A DNA stretch of 64,000 nt from Pseudodesulfovibrio sp. JC047 (GCF_010468615.1 NZ_WUEH01000015.1:28419-92418); one strand, 5' to 3'. Shown: positions 9,922-22,453, counted from the first letter of the stretch. Numbers and translations: made by a program. Notes: generated by a model not told the origin, from the letters alone.

Positions 9922-10685
9922 TCCACTTTTACAAAAACGAATACACCCTCGGTCCGGTCAAGCTCGATCCCACCATGCCCGCCTTCCGCTATGGTGCGGG
10001 GTTTTTCGAAACCCTCTATTACAACGGACAGAACGTCTGTCATCTCGATCTGCATCTCGATCGGGTGTTCCACTCTCTCCGTTCTTTTGACATCCCGTAT
10101 GAAACCGTGGATTTCAAGACCATCATCGAACAGGTCATCAACAGAAACGGACTGACCGGCCAGACCGCACGCATCAACATCTTCTATCCCATGGGCACAG
10201 ACAGTGCCTCGCCAGTCATCACCGCGGCTCCGCATACCCCGAAACCGTACAAGGCCTATCGGCTTTGCGTCTGCAACGATCACCATATTTCCACCCTCAA
10301 CAACCACAAAACAACCAACTACATGTTCTTTCACTTGGCCATGCGACAGGCCAAGGCCCGGGGATTCGACGATGCCGCGCTTTTCGATTTTCGCGAAAAC
10401 CTGCTTGAAGCGACCACCGGGGCATTGATATTCAAAAAAGACACATCGTTCGTCACCACGAAATCCCCGCACAAGCTGCAATCCACTGCCCTGTCCATCG
10501 CGATGAATACCCTGGATATTCTCCCGGAAAGAATATCCATGGAATCCCTGGATTCCTACCGCAGCGCCTACATTCTCAACTCCATAGTCGGAATGCGCCC
10601 GGTCGTGGCCATCGGAGAAACCGCCTTTGTCCCCGACGACGACACCTGCCAGACCGTCATGAAGGCCGTTATCGGAACACCATGA
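9918..10685 (+). CDS. pabC: Aminodeoxychorismate lyase (class IV PLP enzyme)
   Basis: 255 residues. It has the class IV aminotransferase fold (branched-chain aminotransferase/PabC family): the opening PAFRYGAGFFETLY, the probable PLP lysine in HKTTNYMFFHLAM, and the cofactor region ENLLEATTGALIF. Alone the sequence cannot exclude a D-amino-acid or branched-chain aminotransferase. Overlap with pabB by 4 bases makes the lyase role (releasing pyruvate and p-aminobenzoate from aminodeoxychorismate) by far the most likely. Confidence 0.88.
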   Translation: MIHFYKNEYTLGPVKLDPTMPAFRYGAGFFETLYYNGQNVCHLDLHLDRVFHSLRSFDIPYETVDFKTIIEQVINRNGLTGQTARINIFYPMGTDSASPVITAAPHTPKPYKAYRLCVCNDHHISTLNNHKTTNYMFFHLAMRQAKARGFDDAALFDFRENLLEATTGALIFKKDTSFVTTKSPHKLQSTALSIAMNTLDILPERISMESLDSYRSAYILNSIVGMRPVVAIGETAFVPDDDTCQTVMKAVIGTP

Positions 10686-10755
10686 CACACGCTCTCCTGA
10701 AAAAAAATGCACAGGCTGTACAAAAACTGTCAGGACAGGTACATAGAGACGCATT

Positions 10756-11463
10756 ATGGTCAATGTCGAACACCTCTCATATAATTTCGGTGCGTACTGG
10801 GCGCTCAAGGACATCTCCTTTTCATTGGACAAAGGTGAATTCCTTTTCCTGACCGGCCACTCCGGCGCAGGAAAAACCACCTTACTCCGGTTGCTCTACG
10901 GTGCGCTGCCCATGACCCGGGGACGCGCTTCCGTTGCCGGATTCCAACTCAACGCCCTCAAGAAACGTCACATCCCCCAACTGCGTCGCAAGGTCGGAGT
11001 CGTCTTTCAGGATTTCAAAATTCTTCTCGACCGAACCGTTTTCGACAACGTGGCCATGGCCCTCGAAGTCCGAGGAATGCCACGCACTCATCTCGAACGC
11101 CGCGTCCGGGCCATCATTCGGGCCATGGGCTTGGAAACCAAGAGCTATTCCATTTGCGAACGGCTCTCTGGCGGCGAACAGCAGCGGGTGGCCATCGCCC
11201 GATCCATGGTCGCCAACCCGGAACTCATCCTCGCTGACGAACCTACCGGCAATCTCGACATCGAACTCACCATGCATTTGATGGAAATTTTCAAGCAATT
11301 CAACACATACGGAACATCTGTCATCATGGCGACCCACAGTCACAAGGTCTTGGAATGTGTGCCAAACGCGCGGATACTCCATCTTCATGACGGACATCTC
11401 ATGGACGTCAGCAAGCCAATGACCGAAAACGAAGAACCCATTTTGGGCGAGGTGCAGTCATGA
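10756..11463 (+). CDS. ftsE: Cell division ATP-binding protein FtsE
   Basis: 235 residues, standard FtsE size. ABC ATPase motifs in order: Walker [12 protein letters not shown] (about residues 36-46), Q-loop VFQDFKIL, signature [14 protein letters not shown], Walker [11 protein letters not shown], and switch histidine in [10 protein letters not shown]. FtsE pairs with FtsX at the inner face of the division septum and transmits ATP hydrolysis to periplasmic cell-wall amidase activators. The stop overlaps the ftsX start by 4 bases (ATGA). Confidence 0.95.
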   Translation: MVNVEHLSYNFGAYWALKDISFSLDKGEFLFLTGHSGAGKTTLLRLLYGALPMTRGRASVAGFQLNALKKRHIPQLRRKVGVVFQDFKILLDRTVFDNVAMALEVRGMPRTHLERRVRAIIRAMGLETKSYSICERLSGGEQQRVAIARSMVANPELILADEPTGNLDIELTMHLMEIFKQFNTYGTSVIMATHSHKVLECVPNARILHLHDGHLMDVSKPMTENEEPILGEVQS

Positions 11464-12335
11464 TCGCCCAATTTCTTCGCCTTACCAGGCGCGGCATTGC
11501 GGATTTGCGGCTCCATCCCTTTGCCCAACTCCTCACCCTCGTCGCCGTGGCCATGGTCACGCTCCTCACCGGGCTTATTCTCATAGGATTGCACAACGTC
11601 AATCTCGAACTGCTCAAGTCCCGTGGCCAAGTGGATTTTCAAATTTATTGGCAGACTCGGGCCGACGTACAAACCGTTCTCGACGACTGGACATCCATCA
11701 AATCCATGGATCATCTGACCAAATTCAAGACCTTCACCCCACAAACCGCACTCAATGAACTCGCCTCCACGCTCGGAGAAACCGGCGACTTCTCCTGGTT
11801 GGCCGACAACAACCCGCTTCCCTACACCGCACTGGCATCTTTCGCCGTTCCACCACAGGCACAACATTCCGGCTGGGCCGACCAACTCCTCACTGCCATC
11901 AACGAGTTGCCCGCCGTGGATGCCGTCAAATACACCCCGTTTCAGGCCGATCTCGCCCAAAGCTGGCACACCATGGCACAGGCCGTCATCTGGCCCGTCA
12001 TCGCCTTTCTCGGATTGATTATCTCGCTCGTTGTGCACAACACCATCAAGCTCTCGCTCCTCACTCGCATGGATGAAGTCGAAATACTCTCCCTCGTCGG
12101 AGCAAAACCCGCCTACATTCGCTGGCCATTACTCACCGGCGGCTGCATCCAAGGTCTCATCGGCTCCGGACTCGGCATCCTCCTGCTCGCAATCGTTCAT
12201 TCCTTCATCGCCGATGCACTCAATTTCCCCCCCTTCCTCTTCGAAATATCATTCCTGCCAGCACAACAACTCCTCACTCTCGCCGCTGCCGTGACCCTCG
12301 TTTCCATCAGCTCCAGTTGGGTCGCTGTTAAATAA
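11460..12335 (+). CDS. ftsX: Cell division protein FtsX
   Basis: 291 residues. An N-terminal cytoplasmic piece leads into TM1 (LLTLVAVAMVTLLTGLILIG). A periplasmic domain of about 120 residues follows, then three more helices (about WPVIAFLGLIISLVV, CIQGLIGSGLGILLLAIV, LLTLAAAVTLVSISSSWVAV). The last region has the FtsX-permease motif DEVEILSLVGAKPAYIRWP. It forms the FtsEX complex with the preceding ATPase. C is strongly favoured at third positions, as in other plus-strand genes left of dnaA. A cluster of hairpin repeats starts right after the stop. Confidence 0.93.
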   Translation: MIAQFLRLTRRGIADLRLHPFAQLLTLVAVAMVTLLTGLILIGLHNVNLELLKSRGQVDFQIYWQTRADVQTVLDDWTSIKSMDHLTKFKTFTPQTALNELASTLGETGDFSWLADNNPLPYTALASFAVPPQAQHSGWADQLLTAINELPAVDAVKYTPFQADLAQSWHTMAQAVIWPVIAFLGLIISLVVHNTIKLSLLTRMDEVEILSLVGAKPAYIRWPLLTGGCIQGLIGSGLGILLLAIVHSFIADALNFPPFLFEISFLPAQQLLTLAAAVTLVSISSSWVAVK

Positions 12336-13320
12336 AGAATGCCTTCGGCGACCAGAGAACCTTTTGAAAAAGGTTCTCTGGACTCTCCAAAACTTTTTAT
12401 CGCTCGCTTCGCTCGAGGCTGTCGGCAGCACAGGGCGGACGAAAGCGTGAAGAAAAAAATGCCTTCGGCGACCAAAGAACCCTTTAAAAAGGGTTCTCTG
12501 GACTCTCCTAAACTTCTTGTCGCTCGCTTCGCTCGAGGCTGTCGGCGGCATAGGGCGGTGCTCTTTTAAAAAATCGTTGTAAAAAATGATATTTTTTACA
12601 GACTCCATGGAATAATTTTAAACATATCTTTTCTACGAAATTCTCTTACTTCATTTACCCTTTTCTCTTTGAACTCTCTCATTTTTTCAATCCCACTCAA
12701 CGGATAACGGATGGCCTCGCCGGAGGCGCGACAAAAAGTTCTGGAAGGGAGTCCAGAGGGGAACCTCTTCCAAGAGGTTCCCCTCTGGCCGCCGGAGGCA
12801 TTCCACGCGGTCGCTTTCAGCGGGACCAGAGAACCCTTTGGAAAGGGTTCTCTGGACTCTCCTAAACTTCTTGTCGCTCGCTTCGCTCGAGGCTGTCGGC
12901 GGCATAGGGCGGTGCTCTTTTAAAAAATCGTTGTAAAAAATGATATTTTTTACAGACTCTATGGAATAATTTTAAACATATCTTTTCTACGAAACCCTCT
13001 TACTTCTTTTACCCTTTCCTCTTTCATATCTCTCACTTCTTCAATCTCACTCAACGGATGTCATGGGACCTCGCCAAAGGCGCGATAAAAAGTTCTGGAA
13101 GGGAGTCCAGAGGGGAACCTCTTCCAAGAGGTTCCCCTCTGGCCGCCGGAGGCATTCTCCTCCCACACGATAGCTTCCCCGCACGCGAACGCGCACACCT
13201 GCCGAAGGCACATAAAAAGTTTAGGGAAAAAGAAGAGATGGGGGTCTGGGGGAAGAGGAGAAAAAAAACCTTTTCAAAGGGTTTTTCTCTCCTCTTCCCC
13301 CAGCCGCCGGAGGCATATCA
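12336..13320. repeat. Hairpin-rich intergenic repeat cluster 1
   Basis: A nearly 1-kb mosaic fills the space between convergent ftsX and the homocysteine biosynthesis gene. It is built of long perfect stem-loops flanked by GCCTTCGGCG or GCCGCCGGAGGC blocks. Examples are 12352-12381 (14-bp arms) and 12753-12788 (17-bp arms, 2-base loop); related hairpins start at about 12472, 12826, 13107 and 13236. Between them are repeated phrases: TCGCTCGCTTCGCTCGAGGC (an S-rich palindrome), AAAAAGTTCTGGAAGGGAGT, and an AT-rich segment GTAAAAAATGATATTTTTTAC. Open frames through it translate to repeat-like peptides and are not genes. The same modules recur inverted at 27.2-28.0 kb. Confidence 0.9.
12471..13158. 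repeat. Imperfect tandem duplication, 354-bp period
   Basis: The segment 12471-12804 reappears at 12825-13158 with a constant offset of 354 bases. Landmarks: gactctccta at 12501 and 12855; gttctggaag at 12738 and 13092; the ggccgccggaggcattc block at 12787 and 13141. Differences are scattered single bases, so this looks like a recent unequal duplication within repeat cluster 1. Confidence 0.9.
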
Positions 13321-13354
13321 AAAAAAAAGCTACCGACATGAGCCGGCAGCTTTT
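13321..13354 (-). terminator. Terminator of the homocysteine biosynthesis gene
   Basis: Read on the minus strand, an AAAAGCTGCCG / CGGTAGCTTTT hairpin (one mismatch) is followed by eight T. It sits 20 bases beyond the stop of the minus-strand gene that follows. Confidence 0.85.
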
Positions 13355-13374
13355 GAATTCTCTTTTTTTATTGC

Positions 13375-14544
13375 TTAGAAACTAGGGATATCATCGACTT
13401 TTTCGGTCAAGAGGAACTCGCCTTTTTCGATCCAGTCCTTGAGCTTGTCAGCAACTTCCAGAGACATGGAATAACTTGTGACGGGCACCGTCGGGGTGGT
13501 TTTACCATTGACTTCCACTTCGCCGCTGCGAAGCTGTTCAAAAGTCACCCGACCGAGTTCGCGGGGAATGCCGTTGGGGTAATCGTAGCCGTAATCCTTG
13601 ATGGGCATGGTGATATCCGCATCGGACACACCAGTGAACCAGGCCATTTCCTCGTTGAGAATCGGAATCGGAATACCGACACCAATGGCGAGAGAGACAC
13701 CGTATCCAATCAGCGATTGAGCGCGGACATAACGAACATCCATCTGCTTGAAATCACCCTTGAGCATAAGTGTCCCGGACGGATTTTCAGGCAGACCGCG
13801 TTCATTGCGAGTCGGCTTTTGCACATGCTGGGTGCCTTCGCCGATCACGTAGCCAATACCGCCACCGAGGAAGATGCGAGTTCCCATGCCGATGGTCCGA
13901 TAATAGGGATCATTGAACAAGGGCGAGAGATGGCCTGCCGTGGCAAAGTTCACATTGGAACAATTGGATTTGAGCGGTCCCATGTAGGTATAGATGGTGC
14001 GACTGGTCAGATTCACGGCAGCATTATAATTTTGATAACAATTACGAGGATTTAACATCACCGCATTGGGCAGATCAGCCAAAGTTACGTCCTTGTCCAA
14101 CTCACGGCGTGGATAGCAATCCGTCCCATAGGCCTCGGCGCGCAGATGCACGGCCTTGCCACGGAGCAAATCTTCCATCACATGCGCTCCACCGTATGCA
14201 AACCGTCCTGGGTGGACCTTGTTCAAGGGATCATCCTCGGACGGCTCTGTGGCCCCAAGATACGCGTCTACGGCGGCAATGCCTGAGTAACAGGGGACGT
14301 TATTCAGCCACAGCTTTGAAACCTTCATGACTGGCGGTTGTTGACCGATGTTGAAAAGAAGCCCCGATGAACACATCGGGGAAAAGGTGCCGGTGGTGAC
14401 GATATCCACTTCCTGGGCCGCCTTGACCTTCCCTTCTTTCTTGACGATCGCGATCATTTCGGCGGCATTGACCACCACGGCCTTGCCCTTGCGAATCCGT
14501 TCATTAATTTCTTTGACCGTCTTATTCACCGCATATTGTGCCAT
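13375..14544 (-). CDS. Homocysteine biosynthesis protein (HcyBio/DUF39 family)
   Basis: About 389 residues. The start at 14544 is preceded by GGAGGCG; the open frame extends 58 residues upstream without family similarity. It matches the HcyBio (DUF39) family: N-terminal NERIRKGKAVVVNAAEM, conserved cysteine in TGTFSPMCSSG, glycine-rich FLGGGIGYVIGEGTQH, C-terminal VPVTSYSMSLEVADKLKDW. In methanogens and sulfate reducers, members replace the usual sulfhydrylation route, helping convert aspartate semialdehyde plus reduced sulfur to homocysteine. The usual small ferredoxin-like NIL-domain partner is not adjacent. It is divergent from dnaA and has its own terminator. Confidence 0.85.
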   Translation of the reverse strand: MAQYAVNKTVKEINERIRKGKAVVVNAAEMIAIVKKEGKVKAAQEVDIVTTGTFSPMCSSGLLFNIGQQPPVMKVSKLWLNNVPCYSGIAAVDAYLGATEPSEDDPLNKVHPGRFAYGGAHVMEDLLRGKAVHLRAEAYGTDCYPRRELDKDVTLADLPNAVMLNPRNCYQNYNAAVNLTSRTIYTYMGPLKSNCSNVNFATAGHLSPLFNDPYYRTIGMGTRIFLGGGIGYVIGEGTQHVQKPTRNERGLPENPSGTLMLKGDFKQMDVRYVRAQSLIGYGVSLAIGVGIPIPILNEEMAWFTGVSDADITMPIKDYGYDYPNGIPRELGRVTFEQLRSGEVEVNGKTTPTVPVTSYSMSLEVADKLKDWIEKGEFLLTEKVDDIPSF

Positions 14545-14959
14545 ACAAAAACGCCTCCGGTAATCAGGAACCTTGCTGTTCAAAAAGAATCCTCGGCTCC
14601 ATGCCTGAACTCCATACCCCACAGTGTATACTGAAAAGCATCCCGTTTGTCGCTCGAATAGGTGTAATCGAATTTTGAACGAAGGAAAACCGTGTTGTTT
14701 TCCAAAAATTTTCTCCACAATGCATCACGGCCCACCATGTGAAAAAATCATGTTTTCAACAGGTAACATATATCAGGTTGTTCAAGAGTAAATTTCGAAT
14801 GGATTTTCCCATGAATACAGGCTGAAAAGCTTGGCTTTAGGTATATTATAAGGTATAGATCCTAAGAAATTTCGAGGTATTTTTGAGACATTCATTTCGA
14901 GTCCTTCCGACACCGGGAAAAAACCTCGTGAAAATGACATTTAACCAAAAGATCACACC
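14545..14959. other. Divergent region upstream of dnaA; candidate origin of replication
   Basis: 415 bases between two divergent genes, markedly AT-rich from about 14750. It contains three AGGTAT copies (14839, 14851, 14875) and three TTTCGA copies (14793, 14870, 14895). I see only one near-match to a DnaA box (TTCTCCACA, 14711-14719) and no cluster of TTATCCACA. Strand composition changes sign around here. oriC is plausible in this region or nearby, but not shown by boxes. Confidence 0.45.
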
Positions 14960-16258
14960 GTGAAAGAGCCACTTCGTCAACACCTTCTACAAACATGCTC
15001 GGATGAAGATCTCAAGCGTTGGTTTGACCCTTTGAAATTGGACTATTCCGAGGAGAACAAACGCCTGACTGTCGGGTTTCCCCATTCATTTTTCGCGAAA
15101 TGGTTTGAAACGGACATTCAGGACAAGTTTGAAGCACAGCTGAACCTGTTCTTCGGGAACGGCTATCTCGTCAGTTACAAGGACAGTGAGGCACCAGACA
15201 AGGCCAAAGGCGTCCAAGTTGCCGACGTCGTCAAACGCATCGACTTCCCTTTCGGGCAGGAGTTCACATTTGAGACGTTTCTCATCAACAAGAAAAACTA
15301 CTTCCCCATTGCTTCGGCAAAGGAAGTCTCAAAACAGATCGGATCGTTGTTCAATCCGTTCATCATCTGCGGCCCGGGCGGGTCCGGAAAGACCCACCTG
15401 TTGAAATCCGTGGGCAATGAAATCAGCAAAAAAAATGATTATTCAACCGTATTCATGGGGTCCATGGACGAGCTGAACTCCCTGTATACCATCCGGTTCA
15501 AGGGCGACCCGTTCAAGGCTCGAAACTACCTGTTCGAATACGATTTCATTTTTATTGACGATTTTCAGAAGATCAAGGAGTACCCACACTTTCAGCAAGA
15601 AATTGTGAACATCTTCAACCATTTCTACGACAACAAGAAACAGATGGTTCTGGCATGTCGAGAAAAGGTGACCAGTTACGACTTTCTTGATGACAGTCTC
15701 CAATCCCGGCTTGGGTGGGGCCTGATCGTGACGCTGAAAGAACCTGATCTCGAAATCAGAGTGGGGTATATTCAACGTCAGGCGAAGGCAAAACGATTGA
15801 CCCTGACCAAGGACCAAATCCTCACGCTGGCGCAACGCTTCACGGATTTTCGCTACCTCCAGGGTATCCTCCTGAAGCTGTTCGCCTTCAAGGAACTGGT
15901 CAAGCAGGACCTGTCTCAAAAAGACTTTGAACATATCCTGGCAAATACCGAGGAAAAGACCACTGATGATTTGACGCCAAAGAAAATCCTCACTGTGGTT
16001 TCCGAACATTTCAACATCCACGTCAAAGACCTCATCGGCACAAAACGGCACCAGCACATCGCTCAGGCCCGACAAATTGCCATGTTCCTTTGTCGTCAGA
16101 TGCTCAAAACATCCTATCCGGCCCTTGGCAGGGCGTTTGGAGGAAAAGACCATTCAACAGTCCTGTATTCGGTTAAAAAAATCCAACAATTACAAGAGGA
16201 TGATTTCGAATTGAAACAACTGTTGAAAACGTTGAAGAATAAATGTCGCTTAGAGTGA
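14960..16258 (+). CDS. dnaA: Chromosomal replication initiator DnaA, divergent short form
   Basis: 432 residues, GTG start; no good ribosome-binding site is visible and no in-frame ATG lies nearby upstream. A short domain I (residues 1-75) and a linker of only about 15 residues precede the AAA+ domain. Walker A is GPGGSGKTHL (about 138-147) and Walker B is FIFIDDFQ. SRLGWGLIVTL carries the arginine-finger region. The C-terminal DNA-binding domain holds the DnaA signature, with GRAFGGKDHSTVLYSVKKI. Family length is usually 440-470, so this is a compact member. It initiates replication by binding oriC and opening the duplex. dnaN follows after about 150 bases. Confidence 0.95.
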   Translation: MKEPLRQHLLQTCSDEDLKRWFDPLKLDYSEENKRLTVGFPHSFFAKWFETDIQDKFEAQLNLFFGNGYLVSYKDSEAPDKAKGVQVADVVKRIDFPFGQEFTFETFLINKKNYFPIASAKEVSKQIGSLFNPFIICGPGGSGKTHLLKSVGNEISKKNDYSTVFMGSMDELNSLYTIRFKGDPFKARNYLFEYDFIFIDDFQKIKEYPHFQQEIVNIFNHFYDNKKQMVLACREKVTSYDFLDDSLQSRLGWGLIVTLKEPDLEIRVGYIQRQAKAKRLTLTKDQILTLAQRFTDFRYLQGILLKLFAFKELVKQDLSQKDFEHILANTEEKTTDDLTPKKILTVVSEHFNIHVKDLIGTKRHQHIAQARQIAMFLCRQMLKTSYPALGRAFGGKDHSTVLYSVKKIQQLQEDDFELKQLLKTLKNKCRLE

Positions 16259-16405
16259 CAAACGTGGAAAGTGACCGTTTTACGAAAGTAAGGTTCCTAA
16301 TGACACACATTGAATGTGCGAAAAAAAGTCAGCCATTCAAGTTAGTTAATTGGTTTACGCACAAAGGAACCGCCCTAATAAATCACAATAAAGGAGATAT
16401 TATTT

Positions 16406-17575
16406 ATGTTTCTGAAAGTGAACAGAGATGAAATCATTGAAGGACTCCAGAAATCGGCCAACATCATCCCGGCCAAAACCGGAGCCGCATTCCTTCGCAC
16501 CATCTGGTTGCAATGCGAAGAAGGCAATCTGAATATCATGAGTACGGACTCCAATCTTGAATTCATGGGATCATATCCAGCCGCTCTTGAAGGAGACGGT
16601 CTGGCCGGAGTTCAGGGACGTGCCTTTTATGATCTGGTCAAGCAGCTCAAGAGTGGTCAGGGAGAGCTGACCATCAGAACGGATGAAGACAATAAGAATG
16701 TCCTGGTGGAACAGAAAGCCAGGAAATACAAATTCCCCGTGAATGATCCTGAATGGTTTCAGAAATTTTCCACCTTCCCGGAGAATGGAACGGTTTTCTG
16801 GTCGGGTGATTTCCTGCATGAGATCATCGACAAGATTTCCTTTTGCATTTCTGATGAAGACTCCATGGAAGCAATCGCGTGCATCTACATGGTTCCCAGA
16901 GATGTTTTGGGAGAAAAGACCGTTGAGGTGTGTGGATTGAATGGCCATCAGTTCGCCATGCTCAATTTCGTGAACGATGACATTTACGCCATGCTTCCCG
17001 AAGAAGGCGTGCTCATTCAGAAGAAATATCTCACCGAGTTGAAGAAGTGGTTGACCGCCGATGAAATCGAGCTGGCCATTTCCGACAAGCGGCTGTTCTT
17101 CAGAACTGGCGACAAGCGGGAAACCTTCACCCTGCCGCTGTCGTATTATCAATATCCAAATTACAACAACTTCCTGGCCAAGTTGGGTGATGATTCCGTG
17201 TCAACGCTGGAAGTGAACCGGCTTGACCTGGTGGATGCCTTGTCCCGCGTGGCCCTGTTCAATACAGACTCCAATCGGTGCGCCTATTTCGCATTTGACG
17301 GATCCGAGGTCACGATCTCGGCACAGGGACAGGAAACCGGCACGGCCCGGGAATCCATTGACGCCACTTTTAATGGTGACATGCAACGGATTGCCTTCCC
17401 GACCAGAAACCTCATTGAGATTCTGAATCATTTCAATTCTGATACAGTGAAGTTCACCCTGACCGGAACCGAAGCTCCCTGCGGGCTGACCGGCGAGGAT
17501 GACAAGGACTATCAGGTGATTGTCATGCCGATGATGATCCAGGAAGAGACTTACTACACCGAGGAAAACGCATAA
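16406..17575 (+). CDS. dnaN: DNA polymerase III sliding clamp, beta subunit
   Basis: 389 residues, three tandem clamp domains of about 125 residues each. N-terminus MFLKVNRDEIIEGLQKSANI; C-terminal PCGLTGEDDKDYQVIVMPM, the usual clamp end plus a 10-residue tail. AAGGAG lies 9 bases before the ATG. The ring dimer tethers polymerase III to DNA. Its stop directly abuts the gyrB start (TAAATG), so the two are co-translated. Confidence 0.96.
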   Translation: MFLKVNRDEIIEGLQKSANIIPAKTGAAFLRTIWLQCEEGNLNIMSTDSNLEFMGSYPAALEGDGLAGVQGRAFYDLVKQLKSGQGELTIRTDEDNKNVLVEQKARKYKFPVNDPEWFQKFSTFPENGTVFWSGDFLHEIIDKISFCISDEDSMEAIACIYMVPRDVLGEKTVEVCGLNGHQFAMLNFVNDDIYAMLPEEGVLIQKKYLTELKKWLTADEIELAISDKRLFFRTGDKRETFTLPLSYYQYPNYNNFLAKLGDDSVSTLEVNRLDLVDALSRVALFNTDSNRCAYFAFDGSEVTISAQGQETGTARESIDATFNGDMQRIAFPTRNLIEILNHFNSDTVKFTLTGTEAPCGLTGEDDKDYQVIVMPMMIQEETYYTEENA

Positions 17576-19972
<2,397 letters not shown>

Positions 19973-19987
19973 GGTTGAGGCAAACGA

Positions 19988-22432
19988 ATGAATGATACGA
20001 TTACTATCGAAAGTGAACTCAAGAAAAGTTATCTTGAGTATTCTCTCTCTGTCATCATAGGACGCGCCATCCCGGATGTACGTGACGGGTTGAAACCCGT
20101 TCACCGGCGTATTTTGTACGCTATGCACGATCTCGGGAACTACCACAATCGGGCGTACAAGAAGTCCGCTCGTGTGGTTGGTGACGTCATCGGTAAATAC
20201 CATCCTCATGGCGACTCAGCCGTGTATGATGCCCTGGTGCGTATGGCTCAGGACTTCTCCATGCGCGACATGCTGGTGGATGGTCAGGGTAACTTTGGTT
20301 CCATTGACGGCGACTCCGCGGCGGCCATGAGGTACACCGAAGTCCGTATGGCCAAATTGTGCGGTGAATTTCTCGGTGATATCGAGAAACAGACTGTTGA
20401 TTTCAATCCCAACTACGACAACACCTTGCAAGAGCCGTCCGTGCTGCCGACCAAGGTGCCGAACCTGCTCCTGAATGGAACAACGGGTATCGCGGTTGGT
20501 ATGGCCACGAACATCCCGCCCCACAACTTGGGCGAGCTGATTGATGGGACCATCCATCTTTTGGATAATCCCGAGTGTTCCATCGAGTCCATGATGGGCT
20601 TTATCAAAGGCCCGGACTTCCCCACAGGGGGCACCGTCTTCGGTGGGCAGGGATTGATCGACGCCTATACCACGGGACGCGGGTCCATCAAGATGCGTGG
20701 TGTTGTTGAAAGAGAAGAAGCCGATAAGGGCAAGAAAGAACGGATCGTCATCAGGGAAATTCCTTTTGCGGTCAACAAATCCACGCTGGTCGAAAAAATA
20801 GCCCAGTTGGTCCACGAGAAAAAGGTCGAAGGCATTTCCGACCTGCGTGATGAATCCGACCGGAACGGCATCCGTATCGTCATGGATCTCAAACGCGGTG
20901 CCATTGCTGATATCATCATCAATTCACTGTATAAATTCACGCCTTTGGAAAGCAGCTTCGGTATCAACATGATGGCGGTCGTTGGCAAACGTCCCATGCT
21001 GTTGAATCTGAAAGAGGTGTTGAAATACTTCCTGGATCATCGTCGTGAAGTGATTATCCGCCGGACCAAATTCGATTTGGATAAGTGCGAAAAACGCGTC
21101 CACATTTTGGAAGGATTGCACATCGCGCTCGACAATATTGACGAAGTGGTCAAACTCATTCGCGCATCCGGTTCTCCCGAAGAAGCCCGGACTGCATTGA
21201 TGGACCGTTTCGAGTTATCCGAAATTCAGGCCAAGGCCATTTTGGATATGCGGCTCCAGAAACTCACTGGTCTCGAGCGGGACAAACTGCTCGAAGAATT
21301 GGCTGAGTTGATGAAAAAGATTGAATACTTCCGGTCTATTCTTGACAATCCCGATGTGCTCAAGGGCGTTATTCGCGACGAGCTGATCGAGATCAAGGAA
21401 AATTACTCGACCCCGCGGAAATCCGAACTGCTCATGGCGGATCTCGACTCTATCGACATCGAGGATCTCATTCCCGATGAAGAGACAGTCATCACCCTGT
21501 CCAGACGCGGCTATATCAAGCGGACCCCGTTGTCGAACTACACGGCTCAACGTCGTGGCGGCAAGGGAATTGCCGGTGTTCAGACGGGTGATGGCGACTT
21601 TATTCACACCTTCATGCTGACCACCAATCATCAGCATCTGGTCCTGTTCACGAACTTCGGCAAGATGTTCAAGATCAAGGTCCATCAGGTGCCGGAAGGC
21701 AGCCGATACGCCAAAGGCGGCCATGTGAACAATCTGTTGCCGCTGGATAAGGATGAGCATATCGCGACCTGTCTGTCCCTGCGGGAATTCGATGATGATC
21801 GGTTCTTCCTGTTCGTGACCAAGAAAGGCATGATCAAGCGGTCTTCCATTGGTTTGTACGCGAATTGTCGGACCACCGGAATCAGAGCCGTGAATCTGCG
21901 TGACAACGATGAGCTGATGACCGTGCGGGAACTGGATCGGGATGTGGATTGCATTCTCGCCAGCCGAGACGGTTCAGCCATCCGGTTCAATATCAATGAC
22001 GCCCGGCCCATGGGACGCGCTACCGCCGGAGTCAAGGGCATGGCCCTCAGACTCAATGACGAAGTGGTGGCCTGTGAAGTCACGGGTGATGACGAACGGG
22101 ATCAGTTGCTCACGGTTTCGGAAGGTGGATTCGGAAAACGGACATCCATTGACCAGTACCGACGCCAGACTCGTGGCGGCAAGGGCATTTTGAACATGCG
22201 CCTCACCAACAAGACCGGTAAGGTCATTGGTGCCCGGATGGTCAATGAATCCGACGACGTTATCCTGCTGACCACACAGAACAAGGTCATTCGCATGTCG
22301 GTTGGCGAAGTCAGCCAGACCCGAGGTCGTGCGACACAGGGTGTGCGTCTGGTGCGGATGGATGCTGATAACAAGGTGGCCGGATTTGATCTGGTCATGG
22401 ATGATGAAGACGAGTTCAACGAAACAAAATAA
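19988..22432 (+). CDS. gyrA: DNA gyrase subunit A
   Basis: 814 residues. Winged-helix and tower domains carry the catalytic tyrosine in [10 protein letters not shown] (about residue 120). The quinolone-determining region reads [17 protein letters not shown], keeping the serine and aspartate found in susceptible enzymes. The C-terminal beta-pinwheel has a canonical GyrA box (QRRGGKG), which supports true negative-supercoiling gyrase rather than topoisomerase IV. The acidic tail is MDDEDEF. A hairpin with 14-bp arms follows, ending the dnaN-gyrB-gyrA transcript. Confidence 0.97.
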   Translation: MNDTITIESELKKSYLEYSLSVIIGRAIPDVRDGLKPVHRRILYAMHDLGNYHNRAYKKSARVVGDVIGKYHPHGDSAVYDALVRMAQDFSMRDMLVDGQGNFGSIDGDSAAAMRYTEVRMAKLCGEFLGDIEKQTVDFNPNYDNTLQEPSVLPTKVPNLLLNGTTGIAVGMATNIPPHNLGELIDGTIHLLDNPECSIESMMGFIKGPDFPTGGTVFGGQGLIDAYTTGRGSIKMRGVVEREEADKGKKERIVIREIPFAVNKSTLVEKIAQLVHEKKVEGISDLRDESDRNGIRIVMDLKRGAIADIIINSLYKFTPLESSFGINMMAVVGKRPMLLNLKEVLKYFLDHRREVIIRRTKFDLDKCEKRVHILEGLHIALDNIDEVVKLIRASGSPEEARTALMDRFELSEIQAKAILDMRLQKLTGLERDKLLEELAELMKKIEYFRSILDNPDVLKGVIRDELIEIKENYSTPRKSELLMADLDSIDIEDLIPDEETVITLSRRGYIKRTPLSNYTAQRRGGKGIAGVQTGDGDFIHTFMLTTNHQHLVLFTNFGKMFKIKVHQVPEGSRYAKGGHVNNLLPLDKDEHIATCLSLREFDDDRFFLFVTKKGMIKRSSIGLYANCRTTGIRAVNLRDNDELMTVRELDRDVDCILASRDGSAIRFNINDARPMGRATAGVKGMALRLNDEVVACEVTGDDERDQLLTVSEGGFGKRTSIDQYRRQTRGGKGILNMRLTNKTGKVIGARMVNESDDVILLTTQNKVIRMSVGEVSQTRGRATQGVRLVRMDADNKVAGFDLVMDDEDEFNETK

Positions 22433-22453
22433 GGTAGTATAATAGCCTTTGAG

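Noticed and set aside
12339..12569. Small frames giving peptides such as MPSATREPFEKGSLDSPKLF in both repeat clusters
   Set aside because: They arise from the hairpin repeat modules themselves, occur in several frames and both orientations, and lack ribosome-binding sites.
14711..14719. TTCTCCACA as a DnaA box
   Set aside because: A single one-mismatch match with no neighbouring boxes is not enough to define an origin site; noted only within the oriC candidate entry.
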